A stretch of DNA of 64,000 nt from Aricia agestis (taxonomy: Eukaryota; Arthropoda; Insecta; Lepidoptera; Lycaenidae), in contig NC_056428.1 of NCBI RefSeq assembly GCF_905147365.1, positions 24,954,001-25,018,000 on the forward strand, written 5' to 3'. The position numbers and the translations under genes are program-made. How positions within the stretch are numbered: the stretch's first letter is position 1; each line of letters opens with the position of its first letter. The notes below the pieces were generated by a model. It saw only the letters and a program-made list of their open reading frames with translations. It was not told where the DNA came from and made no database searches. Below, one piece after another: positions 33,359-43,522 of this stretch.

Positions 33359-33361
33359 TAT

Positions 33362-34414
33362 AAGGACTTAGACAAACCAGCCGTCCATTTGGAGTGACTG
33401 CACTCCACAGGATGAAAATAAAATACCAAATCTACTATTTTTCTCAAAACAAACTGTTTTGTTTTGTTGAACATTTTTAATGAAAATACCATTTTCTAGT
33501 TTCATAGGATCGAAAAAAGACCAAAACAGCATTTACATTAAAATAGAAAATTCTGGTACTTTAAATAACCAAGCAAAGTATGTCTTATTAATTATTGCTC
33601 AAAAACTGCCTAACTCCACATAATTATTTAAGCTACGTTTCCTCAAAAAAAATTAATTTTTGGTTTAATGTTTATTTTTGTTTTTGGTCGCTACACTAGG
33701 TACTTACGACAATCTTTTTTCCAAAATAAGAGTGCATCTAAAAAGTAACGTGTGGTAACAATTGTAGTACATTGTAGAGTTCAAGCTACCAAAAATGGAT
33801 ACCAGTCCTGCCATACTAAGTACAGTCGCACGATACATACCATGACTTGTTCATCTACTTTGATGATACAATAGTAATGCCAATCTGTAATTCTATAATA
33901 GTCTTATAATAACTGATAAAAATATATTTTACAAAATGGATACGTTATACAAGTGCATTGTTTTGTTCCTGTCTAAACATTAGAAAAGTCGCTCTTATAT
34001 AATTAAATAGTTATTATCATAACAAAATTTTATATGTTAGATTAGGGTTAAACGCTGATAATAATTTGATAGGTCAGGGTAAGGTCTTTAATCTTCATCC
34101 ACGTCCCACGAATCTGGTGTGTAAATTTAATACAAATTATGTCATAATATTATAAAGCTACATATTATGTGCCTTGACTTAATATAGCTAGTAGTATTTT
34201 AACAACAGTGCTTCTGCATAAACACTAAACAATATCTCATGTTATTATTAGATCAATTAAACACCTCCGTATTTAATAAACATAAACAATTTACTAATGT
34301 TTCAATAATTTGCAGGTAAAATGATCCTGAGTCTGCGTTAGTTAAAGGGTAAGTGAAATAATTATTCTTATCTAACTAGACGTTCCGCGTGGCTCCGTCA
34401 ACGTAAATAAGGAA
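33362..34414. other. AT-rich sequence, nothing recognised
   Basis: No supported feature. Confidence 0.4.
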
Positions 34415-34591
34415 TTCCGTCTGTCTGTTACCTCTTACGCTTAAACCGCTGGACTGATTTTCGCGAAGTTTGGTATGAACATACTTTAAGGAAAATAATA
34501 AAAAGGAAATAGGATATGTTTTATCTCCTCAAAATGGACGGTTTCCGCGCGATAAACTATTTTTTCGCGACGGAGATGCGGGTACATCTAG
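34415..34591 (+). mobile_element. Helitron-like family 1, left member of a tail-to-tail pair
   Basis: From 'ttccgtctgtctgttacctc' to a 3' end 'tacat' CTAG. The terminal hairpin is altered ('cgcgacggagatgcggg'). Confidence 0.65.
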
Positions 34592-34614
34592 TTATAATAG
34601 TTCTACTATTATAA
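34592..34614. repeat. 23-bp palindromic spacer between two Helitron tails
   Basis: 'ttataatag' pairs with 'ctattataa' around 'ttcta'; together with the two CTAG ends it forms a longer inverted repeat. Confidence 0.7.
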
Positions 34615-34792
34615 CTAGATCTTGATGATGCCTGCAACGCTGTTGTTCCAAAATTCATTTATCGCGAATGAACCGTAAATTTTAGCTGGATAAAAGTATC
34701 CTATGACCTTACCAAATTTCAACAAAATCAGTTATGCGGTTTGAGCGTGAAGAGGTAATAGAGACACATTGCATTTATAATATTAGTATGGA
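34615..34792 (-). mobile_element. Helitron-like family 1, right member of a tail-to-tail pair
   Basis: On the minus strand it begins 'tccatactaatattataaat' and ends 'ggcatcatcaagat' CTAG. The sequence differs from the left member, so the pair is not a simple recent inverted duplication. Confidence 0.7.
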
Positions 34793-35968
34793 CGTAGAGA
34801 TGTAAACGGCATAGTATGAAATAGTAAGTACTCAGCCATGCGTGAGGCACGTCCATGGAATGTTCTCAAAGGCTGGTTGTATGAGCGATTTAACATCCAA
34901 ACACACCCTACACGCGTCCCTTTTCACGTTTGCACTAAAAAGGCAGACTTTGTTTTTGAATGACGGAACGGACATGTTAGGGCGAGGGTTTTCGTTGCTA
35001 ACCATGGCCATACTGCCTCGATTTTGATGCGGTTTTGGTTGCTTTTATTGGAAATGTGTCTTAGATTTAAGATTAGTCTTAGAATATTATTATGTTTTAT
35101 TTGAGCAACTCACTTATTATACTAAGTAATTAAAATAAATAAGCTGCCATTGCGTCTGAAATGACAAAGAGTCGAAAGATCTTTCTTGGAGGCTCCCAAG
35201 TCCCATAACGTGTAGGTAAAAAAATATCTGTCGGGTCAAGTAATCTTATTAAATTTTCGAGCGTTCGCAAAGAGAAAGTCAATATTTTACGGTTCAATAT
35301 GAGCACCCCTTGTAGATAGATACCTATAAATGTTTATTCGAAATTTAAATGTGCCATCACGCACAGAGGGCAAAAGGGCTTTGACCTACATAATACTTAA
35401 ATAGGGCAAGATGGCCACTCAATAGGGCCATATTTACGGAACGAACATTTAATAAAAAATAATACTTCAAAAGACAAACATACCGATTGTCCTATGCCCA
35501 GTTTTTGGGGTTTTTAGGGTTATTAGGAGTTTATCTTTTCGATAGCGCTCTTAATTGGTCATAGTTTTGAAATTAATATTAAAAAATATTATGGAGTAGA
35601 TATTTAGGGAAAAGGGTCCCAAAAATTGGGATTATGTTTGAGAGTCAAAGTAAGGATGACATAATATCACATATTTATAGGGGTTTACCCTAGGTTTACC
35701 TTTTTTGTATTCGGAAGATTTTTCTGTCAATATACGCGGTGACTCAGGAGTCAGGACATGTGACATGGTCACAAAAATCGTAAGACGGGAGAGTAGACTA
35801 CCACCGGTGCGGCATAGGAGTACAATTCCCACTCTCTTTCTAATGGTTATCACTTCTGCCTGAACTACCAAAGTGTAAGTCATCATCATCATATCAGCCT
35901 ATAGTCGTCCACTGCTGGACATAGGCCTCTCTCAATGAACGCCGAAAGTGTAAGTATCCGTTGTTTTT
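34793..35968. other. No gene recognised
   Basis: About 1.2 kb. The 34842-35027 and 35632-35892 frames have no supporting motif. Confidence 0.35.
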
Positions 35969-36275
35969 AAAGTTCCGTAAATCCGTACCCAAAGGGTAAA
36001 AACGGGACCCTATTACTATAAGACTTCGTTGTCTGTCCGTCTGTCTGAATCCAAGCTGTATTTCAAGAACCGCTACAGCTAGACTTCTGATTTTTTTACA
36101 GATTAGTCTATATCTGTTGCCGCTATACAACAAATACTGAAAACAAAATAAAATTAATATTTAAGGGGAGCTCCCATACAACAAACGTGATATTTTCGGC
36201 CTTTTTCGCTCTATATAAATAATGGCAAGAGGTAGGCATTTGAACTTTTCACACATTATAATTATTATGACTGTG
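35969..36275 (-). repeat. 'gggttccgta' dispersed repeat, 3' part
   Basis: 'cgtacccaaagggtaaaaac', then GTCT units, 'ttcaagaaccgctacagcta' and 'ctcccatacaacaaacgtga'. Closely parallels 58895-59160. The 35894-36133 minus frame is this repeat. Confidence 0.7.
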
Positions 36276-36283
36276 TACTTTAA

Positions 36284-36314
36284 TCCATACTAATATTATA
36301 AATGCGAAAGTATC

Positions 36315-36353
<39 letters not shown>

Positions 36354-36819
36354 TGCTTTCACGCCAAAACTACTGAACCGATTGCAATGAAATTTTGTAT
36401 ACAGTTATTCTAGAGTCTGAGAAAGGACATAGGCTACATTTTGATGTGGGAAAATATCTTATTTCCATGAAAATTTCGATGAAAATGAATTCGCATTGCG
36501 CGTGGCCAGCGCTCATCCCGGGGGTCCTGGGTTCGAGTCCCGCAGGCGGAACAAAAAGTTTTCAATTTTCCTGGGTCTTGGATGTGTATTAAAATAAAAT
36601 TTCAAAAATCTTAAACATATTTTATGTATAATATTATAAAAAATCCAGAAATATATCAATGGAATGAACATTTTAGTTCTAATACGATTCAACAGATGGC
36701 GTTTTATTTTTTACTTTATTGTAACATAGAACTAATCATACTTATTAGTTAGTATGTTTTTGTTTATAGTTTTTAATACGTTAGAATATGATGTTTAATA
36801 ATATTATAATCCATACTAT
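36284..36819 (+). repeat. Tandem duplication, unit 1 (Helitron 5' end plus SINE piece)
   Basis: Begins 'tccatactaatattataaat' with a long GTCT run, continues as Helitron family 2 to 'gaaaatttcgatgaaaatg', then switches to a truncated tRNA-like SINE ('ggttcgagtcccgcaggcgg') and further unique sequence. The following unit repeats all of it. The 65-codon frame inside has no biological support. Confidence 0.8.
36497..36600 (+). mobile_element. Truncated tRNA-derived SINE in unit 1
   Basis: 'tgcgcgtggccagcgctcat' then B box 'ggttcgagtcc' and 'ggaacaaaaagttttcaat', as in the SINE at 2053. The A-box part is missing. The second copy is at 37016-37119. Confidence 0.65.
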
Positions 36820-37344
36820 ACTAATATTATAAATGCGAAAGTATCTCTGTCTGTCTGTCTGTCTGTCTGTCTTGCTTTCACGCCAAAACTACTGAATCGA
36901 TTGCAATGAAATTTTGTATACAGTTATTCTAGAGTCTGAGAAAGGACATAGGCTACATTTTGATGTTGGAAAATATCTTATTTCCATGAAAATTTCGATG
37001 AAAATGAATTCGCATTGCGCGTGGCCAGCGCTCATCCCGGGGGTCCTGGGTTCGAGTCCCGCAGGCGGAACAAAAAGTTTTCAATGTTCCTGGGTCTTCG
37101 ATGTGTATTAAAATAAAATTTCTAAAATCTTAAACATATTTTATGTATAATATTATAAAAAATCCAGAAATATATCGATGGAATGAACATTTTAGTTCTA
37201 ATACGATTCAACAGATGGCGTTTTATTTTTTACTTTATTGTAACATAGAACTAATCATACTTATTAGTTAGTATGTTTTTGTTTATAGTTTTTAATACGT
37301 TAGAATATGATGTTTAATAATATTATAATAATATTATATATATA
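36820..37344 (+). repeat. Tandem duplication, unit 2
   Basis: Same sequence as unit 1 with only a few substitutions. The offset is 531 bp before the GTCT run and 519 bp after it: three GTCT units fewer. The shared Helitron/SINE junction shows that duplication followed the fusion. Confidence 0.85.
37016..37119 (+). mobile_element. Truncated tRNA-derived SINE in unit 2
   Basis: Duplicate of 36497-36600; not an independent insertion. Confidence 0.65.
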
Positions 37345-37579
37345 CTAGCTGTTGCCCGCGACTTCGTCCGCGTGGACTTTAGTTAATAGCGCGCGGTGTC
37401 AACAAAATTTGTGTCAAATTTAAAAACTTTTTAAAACCCTGGTAAGTGGTACCCCTCTTAGGGCCGCGCTACACCGGAATGGCAGCGCTGAAAGTGCTCG
37501 CCTCGCCGCTGCCATTCCGGTGTAGCGCGGCCCTTAATTAATCAAAATACCCAAAAACAGCTGTGCAGTGTGCACATAA
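37345..37579 (-). mobile_element. Helitron-like family 2, minus copy, split by the next Helitron
   Basis: Starts with CTAG (3' end on the minus strand), 'ctgttgcccgcgacttcgtc'. The body matches the plus copy at 38200-38330 in reverse. At 'gtgcacataA|T' it is interrupted by 37580-38332 and resumes at 38333 with 'tactttataag'. Confidence 0.75.
37461..37533. mobile_element. 73-bp foldback MITE, PIF/Harbinger-like
   Basis: Perfect 27-bp arms opening 'gggccgcgctacaccggaat'; TTA at 37458-37460 and at 37534-37536. It lies in the minus Helitron copy; the plus copy at about 38225 lacks it ('tttaaggggtacc'), which gives the empty site. Confidence 0.85.
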
Positions 37580-38332
37580 TCTATACTAATATTATAAATG
37601 CGAAAGTATCTCTGTCTGTCTGTCAGTCTCGCTTTCACGCCAAACGCCAAAACTACCGAACCGATTGTAATGAAATTTTGTATACAGATAGTCTAAAGCC
37701 TGAGAAAGGACATAGGCTACTTTTTTACTGGAAAAAAGGGTTGTAAGGGTCGTAAATTTGTTCAAAAAATTCATAATAGATGGCGCCGTGCGTCTTCTAC
37801 ATCGCGCTGACGCTTGCTCAAAAGTCTTTCTATAAGAGGTGGTATCATCTTACATTTAAGTCTCGATTTTTTTCGATTGTTATATCTATTCTACGGTATT
37901 AAATAACTCAATGCTTTATCTGTGCAGGCAGTGACGTAACCTTAAGACCAAATTTCACCAACGACTGTTAAAGTTAATGATCGAATTAGTATCACGTTAG
38001 CTGTTTCGTTTTTCATATGAATGAAAGAGAAGACAGGACATTTTAACAAGCTGTTAACACTAACAGACGTTGGTGAAATTGGGGCTAAACCTATCAATGA
38101 TAAATAGTTTATGGGTAAAGTTGTGTAATTGGGGGGCTAAATATGCTTTGAAATTTGGCATAAAATATAAAGTTTAATATAAAAAATAAAGTACTTATTG
38201 TGTGCACACTACACAGCTGTATTGATTTAAGGGGTACCAGGGTTTTTTTATAAAAGCTTTTGACACCAATTTTGTTGACATCGCGCGCTATAAACTGAAG
38301 TCCACGCGGACGAAGTCGCGGGAAACAGCTAG
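37580..38332 (+). mobile_element. Helitron-like family 2, complete 753-bp copy
   Basis: A|TC ('TCTATACTAATATTATAAAT') to 'cgcggacgaagtcgcgggaa', 'acag', CTAG followed by T. It is inserted in an opposite copy of its own family and itself contains a MITE (37946-38085). No Rep/helicase ORF. Confidence 0.85.
37946..38085. mobile_element. PIF/Harbinger-like MITE with TAA duplication
   Basis: TAA at 37943-37945 and 38086-38088; ends 'gaccaaatttcaccaacg' and, reverse-complemented, 'gccccaatttcaccaacg'. A truncated relative with TAA and 'ggcccaatttcaccaacg' starts at 60646. Confidence 0.8.
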
Positions 38333-38377
38333 TACTTTATAAGTATGGCAAAGAAACGTTTGCCGGGACAGCTAGTA
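38333..38377. repeat. Remainder of the split Helitron and a second CTAG end
   Basis: 'actttataag' continues the minus copy; 'acgtttgccgggacag' CTAG then follows as in 22755-22770. Confidence 0.55.
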
Positions 38378-38470
38378 TTATATAAAAATAAAAATTTATG
38401 GGGGCTTCCCTACAATAACACAATTTTTGCTCTGTATTGGTACTCCGACTCGCACTTGGCCGATTTTATT
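38378..38470 (-). repeat. 'gggttccgta' repeat, 5' fragment
   Basis: 'tgctctgtattggtactccg' and 'actcgcacttggccgatttt' match the 5' end (reverse complement) of 62099. The rest is missing. Confidence 0.6.
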
Positions 38471-38709
38471 TTTTTAATTATATCTCTCACTAAAGTTGTT
38501 GAAAACTAATTTAATAAGACGTAACATAAGTGATTAAACAAACTACAGAGAGGAAAGTAACGCACAATACAGTTTGAATACTTACCCAAGTCCGCTAGGA
38601 GTTGGAACTAGAAATTTAAATGAGGTGCATTCAGGATAGAAAGTGGTCGGGTCATATTATATTAACATACTTTTACAGTATATATTATGTCTATGCTTTT
38701 AACTATATG
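38471..38709. other. Short gene-free gap
   Basis: No feature recognised. Confidence 0.35.
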
Positions 38710-39404
38710 GTACAAAAAATTGAATCATAGGCAGTTGACAGGCCTACGTCATATTTTGATTTGAGAACACTGACCTCCATTATAATACAAGTACGCTGGA
38801 CTTATGATACCTACCCTTTGAAATGACAACTATTTTTATGCCTATTTGAAGCGGAATCAGCGCCCCCAATGCGGGGGAAGAGAACTAATTCTGACGTAAA
38901 AATGACGTTTGAAAGTCGCCACATTGGCGCTGATAGCAGTAGTGGGATTACTTGGAACTAATGCTAAGTACTCATATGCTAAGTACTGACATACGGAAGG
39001 AAATGACATATTTGACATATTTAATTCCATCGAGCCGGCTCGAAGCGAGCCTTCGAGCGGTCAGTTTTGCGGTCCACACGTTGGTTATTGCTCGATTTGG
39101 AGTAAAACTATCGAGCAAAACCGTATGTGAGCATAATATGTACTAGTTTCTACAATCAATAGCGATTAGCGGCCATTTACAAGTTACGTCAGATTTAGTT
39201 CTCTTCCCCCGCATTGGGGGCGCTTATTCCACTTCAAATAGGCACAGTTAGGTATCATAAGTCCAGCGTACTTGTATAATGGAGTTCAGTGTTTGAGAAT
39301 ATTATGTCAATTGTTAATTCAATTAGTTAGCGGGGTTCGACAATACGCGACCAAATTTATACGTAATCCGCCATCTGCCTATGAATCAACTTCTCTGATA
39401 GTAC
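38710..39404. mobile_element. Long foldback element, 431-793 MITE family
   Basis: Outer ends 'gtacaaaaaattgaatcata' and 'gtactatcagagaagttgat' (reverse complement of the right). Further in, 'cactgacctccattata', 'aagtacgctggacttatgat' and 'gcccccaatgcgggggaaga' each have near-exact complements on the other side, giving arms of more than 200 bp. The 38952-39146 frame is in the loop and not supported. Confidence 0.75.
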
Positions 39405-39424
39405 ATTTTCTCCCTTACTAATGA

Positions 39425-39478
39425 ACTATACATTCGTTGTATTTACCAGTATTTACCTATATACAACGAATGTATAGT
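39425..39478. repeat. Perfect 18-bp-arm hairpin
   Basis: 'actatacattcgttgtat' pairs exactly with 'atacaacgaatgtatagt'. Its right edge overlaps the TATA that borders the next MITE. Confidence 0.75.
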
Positions 39479-39674
39479 CCGTCAAAAAAGTCATGACAGG
39501 CGGGAAAATTTTCAAACGTAATCACGCTTAAAAGGTGTATTTTTTTCTTTGTATTTTCACAGAGAACGCATATTACATTTTTATCTTGCACCTTTTTATC
39601 TCGAATTAGTAAAGTTGTCATATTTTTTATTTCATTTAAAAATTTTCCCGCCTGTCATGACTTTCTTGACAGAC
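39477..39674. mobile_element. Tc1/mariner-like MITE
   Basis: TATA at 39473-39476 and 39675-39678. Ends 'gtccgtcaaaaaagtcatga' and, reverse-complemented, 'gtctgtcaagaaagtcatga', then 'caggcgggaaaatttt' in both arms. No transposase. Confidence 0.8.
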
Positions 39675-39678
39675 TATA

Positions 39679-41504
39679 TGGTCTGATTGTCTTTATCTGT
39701 AAGTTTGTTACAATCTGTAATCTTATACTAAAGAGAACTTGGATCAATCCGAGTTAAAATTAAGTTTGTGTTAAAATATCATAAGTCATAACTTTTCTAA
39801 CATAAACACGCCCGTATTTATGTTAGCAAGTGAAATGTACATAATATTTAGCCCATAGTTAATTTTCACCCCGCACCGGGCTTATTAGATTATCAATAGT
39901 AAATTCTGTATCCAACAAGACAAGAAAAGACTGACATTCATTTGCTCTCCAAAATTTTAGAACGAACGCGGTACACGTTTGAAATTTCAAAAGGAGTATA
40001 GCGCATTGCAATCTTTTGAATGTAACTCCAAACTCCAACCTGTAGCCGTGTACAAAAAATGCGCATTCCATACCACTGTGAGTCGTGGGATAAATGCTTC
40101 GGACCGATTTGGTCAACGCAATGCTTCCAGTTTTTGTCTCAAAGCGCCATCTAGCGTCAAATTGGCGACAACACAAAATATTACGCGACTGTCTTCGAAT
40201 AGATTTAATGATGCGTATTCTATAATCTATTACGTATAATAGCTTTACAGTGAGTAGTACATGTAGAAGGACTAACTCGTAATACTACCTATATAAACTA
40301 ACGTAACCTTTTCTTTATTTTTCATTTAAAACTGGACTGAATATGCCAAGGTATACTTTTAGTAGCAAAGTCAAACGACATTTAAGCTATTTTCCATCCT
40401 GCGGCCTATGCGAAAGAAATATTTTATCGTTACACGTGAAAACATAATCCTCCCTATGTAATAAACGTGGTATTCATACCGAAATAATATCGTAAATACT
40501 TAAAGGCAAGTCCTTCAAAATCCTCAAAATATCGGTTATTTCAACTCTACAATTTGTAAAGCACTTCATAATATCCGATCGAAGCTTAAATATAAATCGT
40601 ACATTATTTCGAGCTCTAATTGAAATGGTAACGGTGCAGAAAATCCTCTCTCATTCCATAATTCATATCATTTTGGTCGTGTTTTGACCAAAATATGTAG
40701 ATAATTATTGCATATTCATTATTCAGTGACCGATTCTACTGATAATATTTAATATTTGCCTCTTAATTATAAAAACATCCAATGCTCACTAAAATATTAT
40801 ATTTCCAAAAATAGTTTGAAAGACAAAGAGATGATTTCAGTAATTCTATCACTTGATAAGAGTGATAGAATTCCTGGATTATCCTCTCCGAACTCTGAGA
40901 GACAATTAGCTGCAAGTTAAACACTTTCTCGAGTAGGCATAAACTGCTATTCTAGTCTGTACGATATCTCGTGGTGCCGTGGTTGCGAGAACAGGTTTTG
41001 ATTGTGTCTGCAATTTGCGAATTACTTTCGATGACTATCTCGCCTCACATCAGAGTATTGAGTTACACACTAATTATGATTTGGCTCGTCAATCAAAATT
41101 CATTTGTGCTATAGTAGTTATGTCTATTGTGCTAGAGCTATTCTCTTTGACAACTCAAAAGCTGTATTCCGTGGGAAAGTTGAAGGCATAAACGGTTAGA
41201 TACCGTTTTAATGTGAACTGACCCTAAGTCTAATTGTTGGTAAGTGGTAAGTGGCTGGCGATTTTTAGTAGTAAATAGTAATCATAGACGGATAATATTA
41301 TTCTTTGATGAGTCGAATTTGTTCGCCATCTTGGGTGCAAGACCCTCCTATAAAATGGATTTAGATATACCAATTTAGTTTAAAAGGTGGGTCAATATTA
41401 ATATATTTACGCAAAAATTAGACTCATATCATGCAACATATTAAACTCTTGCTAGTTTGAGCTTTTTGAGCTTGTCTTAAGGCTACTCCCTCCCTAAAAT
41501 TAGC
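39679..41504. other. Gene-free gap with a small hairpin
   Basis: 'aattctatcact' pairs with 'agtgatagaatt' at about 40842-40873. The overlapping frames at 39859-40239 on opposite strands and the 40979-41191 frame have no recognised domain. Confidence 0.4.
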
Positions 41505-41635
41505 AGGTCGATGTCTGTCAGTACGAATATCAACGTAAAAATATTTAAATATTAGGTTACGACGCTCGCCCAAAGAATAGAAGTCTTTGCGCTGGCCACG
41601 TCGCGCGTCGCGTCGCGTCCTTGATAGGGCGAAAT
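41505..41635 (+). repeat. Partner of part of the 29466-29974 element
   Basis: 'gtcagtacgaatatcaacgt', 'ggttacgacgctcgcc' and 'tgatagggcgaaa' match, in order, the reverse complement of about 29825-29940. The ends are not visible. Confidence 0.55.
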
Positions 41636-41984
41636 AGGGGCGAATTAAAAATTCCTCGTGGGGAACTGTAGTGTACTGTGTAATTGATAATGTATTAAAT
41701 ATAAAATGTTCAATGCTTTAAAGTAGGGTTGCTGAGGATTCCTCTTCCGCTTCCTCATAATGAGGAAGTTCCGCAATATTTTGGGTTCCTCAACCGTTAC
41801 CGCATCCTCATAAATAAAAATAAAAAAATCCTCTTCCGCTATCGCTTCCTCAAAATTTAAGAGGAATTTATGAGGAATTTCACTGCGCGTGCGCGTCGCG
41901 TATCCAATCATGGCAATGCACACGCCAGAGCCAGAGAATTGTTTCATCATCTTTTTTTTGTGTGCGTGTGTTGTGTATGTTTTT

Positions 41985-42295
41985 TTTTTATTGCTGAAGG
42001 CAGGTCATCTATTGTGACTCCTTCGCATTAGAGTACCGTCCCCAACCCAATGCTGCTCATAAATTGAACGATGTGGTTATGGTTGGTGCCACGAATTTCC
42101 TCTGTGGATGAGTATTCGTAGCGACCAAGGTGCCTGTTCCTGCTCTGTAGTAAAGCAGGACAGTCAAGGAGAAGGTGTATAGGTGTCTCATCCTCCTCCT
42201 CGCAGAATCTGCAAGTTGTTAAGCTACTAACACCTATTCTGTTAAGGTGCTTATTGAGCTTGCAGTGCCCAGTTAGGCTTCTGGTAAGGATTCTT
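41985..42295 (-). pseudogene. LINE ORF2 C-terminal fragment (distal part)
   Basis: On the minus strand the frame reads 'RSLTGHCKLNKHLNRIGVSS', then a Cys-His motif with 'CRFCEEEDETPIHLLLDC' (CxxC...H...C), 'PALLQSRNRHLGRYEY' and a stop after 'GLGTVL' near 42030. This layout is the RNase H-associated or zinc-knuckle-like C-terminus of non-LTR retrotransposon polymerases. It is the downstream half of a fragment split by the SINE at 42296. Clade not certain. Confidence 0.75.
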
Positions 42296-42656
42296 GACGC
42301 CTCCGTGGTCTAGTGGTTAGAGCGTCGCTCTCGACTCCGGAGGTCGTGGGTTCGAATCCCGCGTTGGAAACATGTTATTTCCAAGTTTGGTTAGGACAAT
42401 GCAGGCTGATCACCTGATTGTCTGACAAGTAAGATGATCCATGCGTCGGATGGGCATGTAAAAAGTCGGTCCTGCGCCTGATCTCTCGCCGGTCGTGTCG
42501 GTCTTCCGTCCCACTGGGTTATGAGAGTAAAGGAATAGAGAGTGCTCTTGTGTACTGCGCACACACTTGGGCACTATAAAATCACTCCTGCGTACCTGGT
42601 CTGGTTTCAATGAAACCGGCTACCGTCACCGAAACCGGTGTGGGGAGTATTATATT
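42296..42656 (+). mobile_element. tRNA-derived SINE with 10-bp target-site duplication
   Basis: 'aaggattctt' is at 42286-42295 and 42657-42666. The head 'ggtctagtggttagagc' (A box) and 'ggttcgaatccc' (B box) is followed by a long tRNA-unrelated body and a TATTATATTA tail. It is inserted in the LINE fragment; removal restores the reading frame of the host fragment. Confidence 0.9.
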
Positions 42657-42666
42657 AAGGATTCTT

Positions 42667-42900
42667 AATTGATTCCTACCCATGGTGAGCACTATTTTTG
42701 ACAGTTTCTTGTTAAAGCCAGCAATTAGTGCCTTGGAGTGTTCAAGGCCTGGGACTCAACCCATTGCTTAGTTCGCGAATCCATTCCTCGAGCACTTGCT
42801 TTGTAGTACTGGGAGATATTCCGCAGACCGGTTCTGGGCCATGTATGTACCTAGTTATGTACAGACAGAACAAAGACTTTTGGGTTGGGTCCGCTAGTAT
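42667..42900 (-). pseudogene. LINE ORF2 fragment (proximal part)
   Basis: The minus frame reads 'CGISPSTTKQVLEEWIRELS', 'NGLSPRP', then (with a shift) 'KALIAGFNKKLSKIVLTMGR' leading into the distal part. It continues across the SINE into 42295. One frame break lies near 42745. RNase H-like linker region by position; inference. Confidence 0.6.
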
Positions 42901-43193
42901 TTATAATTTCCTATCATCCTCTTCCTCATCCGCTTCCTCTTCCGCTTCCTCATCCGCATCCTCTTCCTCAAAAAATATCCTCTTCCTCATCCGCATCCTC
43001 TAAATTTGCGCGTGAAAATTCCTCTTCCTCCTCCTCTTCCTCATAATCACTTCCTCAACAACCCTACTTTAAAGTCTAAGCCAACAGGTTACGAAGTTAA
43101 AAGAATTTATTTTGCAGAAAAATCGACAACCATGTTACATTTTATTTTTCTGAAAACCTATTGAGTTTGGAAAAAGTCCTCGCGTGCAATGGA

Positions 43194-43522
43194 CGTGGGA
43201 GAGCCATGCTTCGCCACGAATGGGCCGGCTCGACCGGAGAAGTATCACGTTCTCACAGAAAACCGGCGTGAAACAGCGCTTGCGCTGTGTTTCGCCAAAT
43301 GAGTGAGTTTACCGGAGGCCCAATTACCTACCCTATTCCCTTCCCTACCCGCCCCTATTGCCTTCCCTTCCCATCCCTACCCTACCCTATTAACCTACTC
43401 CCTCTTAGAAGGCCGGCAACGCACCTGCAGCTCTTCTGATGCTGCGAGTGTCCATGGGCGACGAAAGTTGCTTTCCATCAGGTGACCCGTTTGCTCATTT
43501 GCCCCCCTATTTCATAAAAAAA
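43194..43522 (+). repeat. GC-rich retroposon-like repeat, near full-length
   Basis: 'cgtgggagagccatgcttcg' to 'ttatttcat' plus A run; same blocks as 949-1277. It lies 120 bp after the hAT element. Confidence 0.8.

Larger units (their letters stand above)
41724..43066. mobile_element. 1.34-kb hAT-type element carrying a LINE fragment and a SINE
   Basis: CTTTAAAG at 41716-41723 and 43067-43074 (8 bp). Ends 'tagggttgctga' and, reverse-complemented, 'tagggttgttga'. Subterminal regions on both sides are packed with 'gcttcctc' and 'gaggaa' units, as expected for hAT transposase-binding repeats. The centre is not hAT sequence but an antisense LINE piece split by a SINE. Minus frames 41645-41950 and 42410-42610 and the plus frame 42728-43003 are by-products. 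Confidence 0.85.

Noticed and set aside
36300..36360. CRISPR-like or coding repeat array
   Set aside because: It is a GTCT microsatellite inside a Helitron-like element; no spacers. The same applies to the CAGA runs at 230-265, 51956-52010 and 63405-63450.
36395..37111. Two near-identical 65-aa proteins
   Set aside because: They are read through the duplicated Helitron/SINE fusion, with no domain.
42728..43003. Ser-rich 91-aa protein
   Set aside because: The poly-Ser part is the subterminal 'cttcctc' array of the hAT element and the rest is antisense LINE.
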